The notes below the pieces were generated by a model, which was not told where the DNA came from, did not search any database, and saw nothing but the letters and a program-made list of their open reading frames with translations. From Amoebidium appalachense (taxonomy: Eukaryota; Ichthyosporea): 64,000 nucleotides of DNA. The DNA is taken from the NCBI GenBank assembly GCA_963693365.1, contig CAVNZM010000015.1, positions 5,642,001 to 5,706,000 of the forward strand. Reading direction: 5' to 3'. This document shows positions 63,904 to 64,000 of this stretch, piece by piece (the first letter of the stretch is position 1; each line of letters starts with the position of its first letter). Position numbers and translations under genes: made by a program.

Positions 63904-64000
63904 CTGAAGGAGAAAGGTCAGATGAGTCAAGTGCACTTGCACACAGCATGGTATACAGATCTGCACACACACAACACGTGCATGCACACACAGTACAGTA

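Overview
The window is eukaryotic nuclear DNA. The genes are cut into many short exons (24-685 nt) with GT-AG introns, and the introns are packed with (GT)n/(CA)n microsatellites and long C/G homopolymers. Nearly all of the long open frames made of Cys-Val, His-Thr, Pro or Gly runs are these repeats, not genes. Two reconstructed genes are families best known from animals and their unicellular relatives: an IQ-Sec7-PH ARF exchange factor (IQSEC/BRAG type) and a tandem-PDZ protein of syntenin type. I infer a holozoan, probably a protist with a repeat-rich genome. The species cannot be read from the sequence.

Layout. 2-1216 (+): last exon of a C2H2 zinc-finger gene entering from the left. 19252 to 2989 (-): IQSEC-like ARF-GEF, 20 phase-consistent exons, 3' end not found. 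27575 to 20509 (-): complete BCAS2/SPF27 (Prp19-complex subunit), 8 exons, 244 aa. About 27.6-40 kb: transposons. A PAT-type DIRS tyrosine-recombinase retroelement (31456-36903) lies inside a 5'-truncated LINE, and a second decayed LINE of the same family lies at 38126-39437. 51071 to 44413 (-): syntenin-like two-PDZ protein, 9 exons. 51670-54127 (+): unrecognised three-exon gene, head-to-head with it. 60145 to 56812 (-): ZNHIT3-like HIT zinc-finger protein, 6 exons. 63903 to 61461 (-): C-terminal part of an unrecognised acidic protein that runs in from the right edge.

Exons were joined by hand from donor and acceptor sequences. Intron phase agrees at every junction given for the six spliced genes, and four of the protein models also follow the known domain order of their family, so the models support each other. 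BCAS2 (spliceosome), ZNHIT3 (snoRNP assembly), syntenin (membrane/PDZ scaffold) and IQSEC (ARF activation) are housekeeping or trafficking genes, with no sign of an operon or shared pathway.

Most notable: in the sense orientation many introns end with a (CA)n tract whose last CAG is the 3' splice site, and several begin with a (GT)n tract whose first GT is the 5' splice site. Other points are the exact DIRS-in-LINE insertion without target duplication, a perfect 124-bp inverted repeat beside a PH-domain exon, a one-polarity rule for homopolymer junctions (Cn then An, Tn then Gn), and a 130-bp repeat seen only inside introns and in one orientation. Homopolymer lengths may carry sequencing error. 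Reading-frame breaks at such runs are flagged for that reason.
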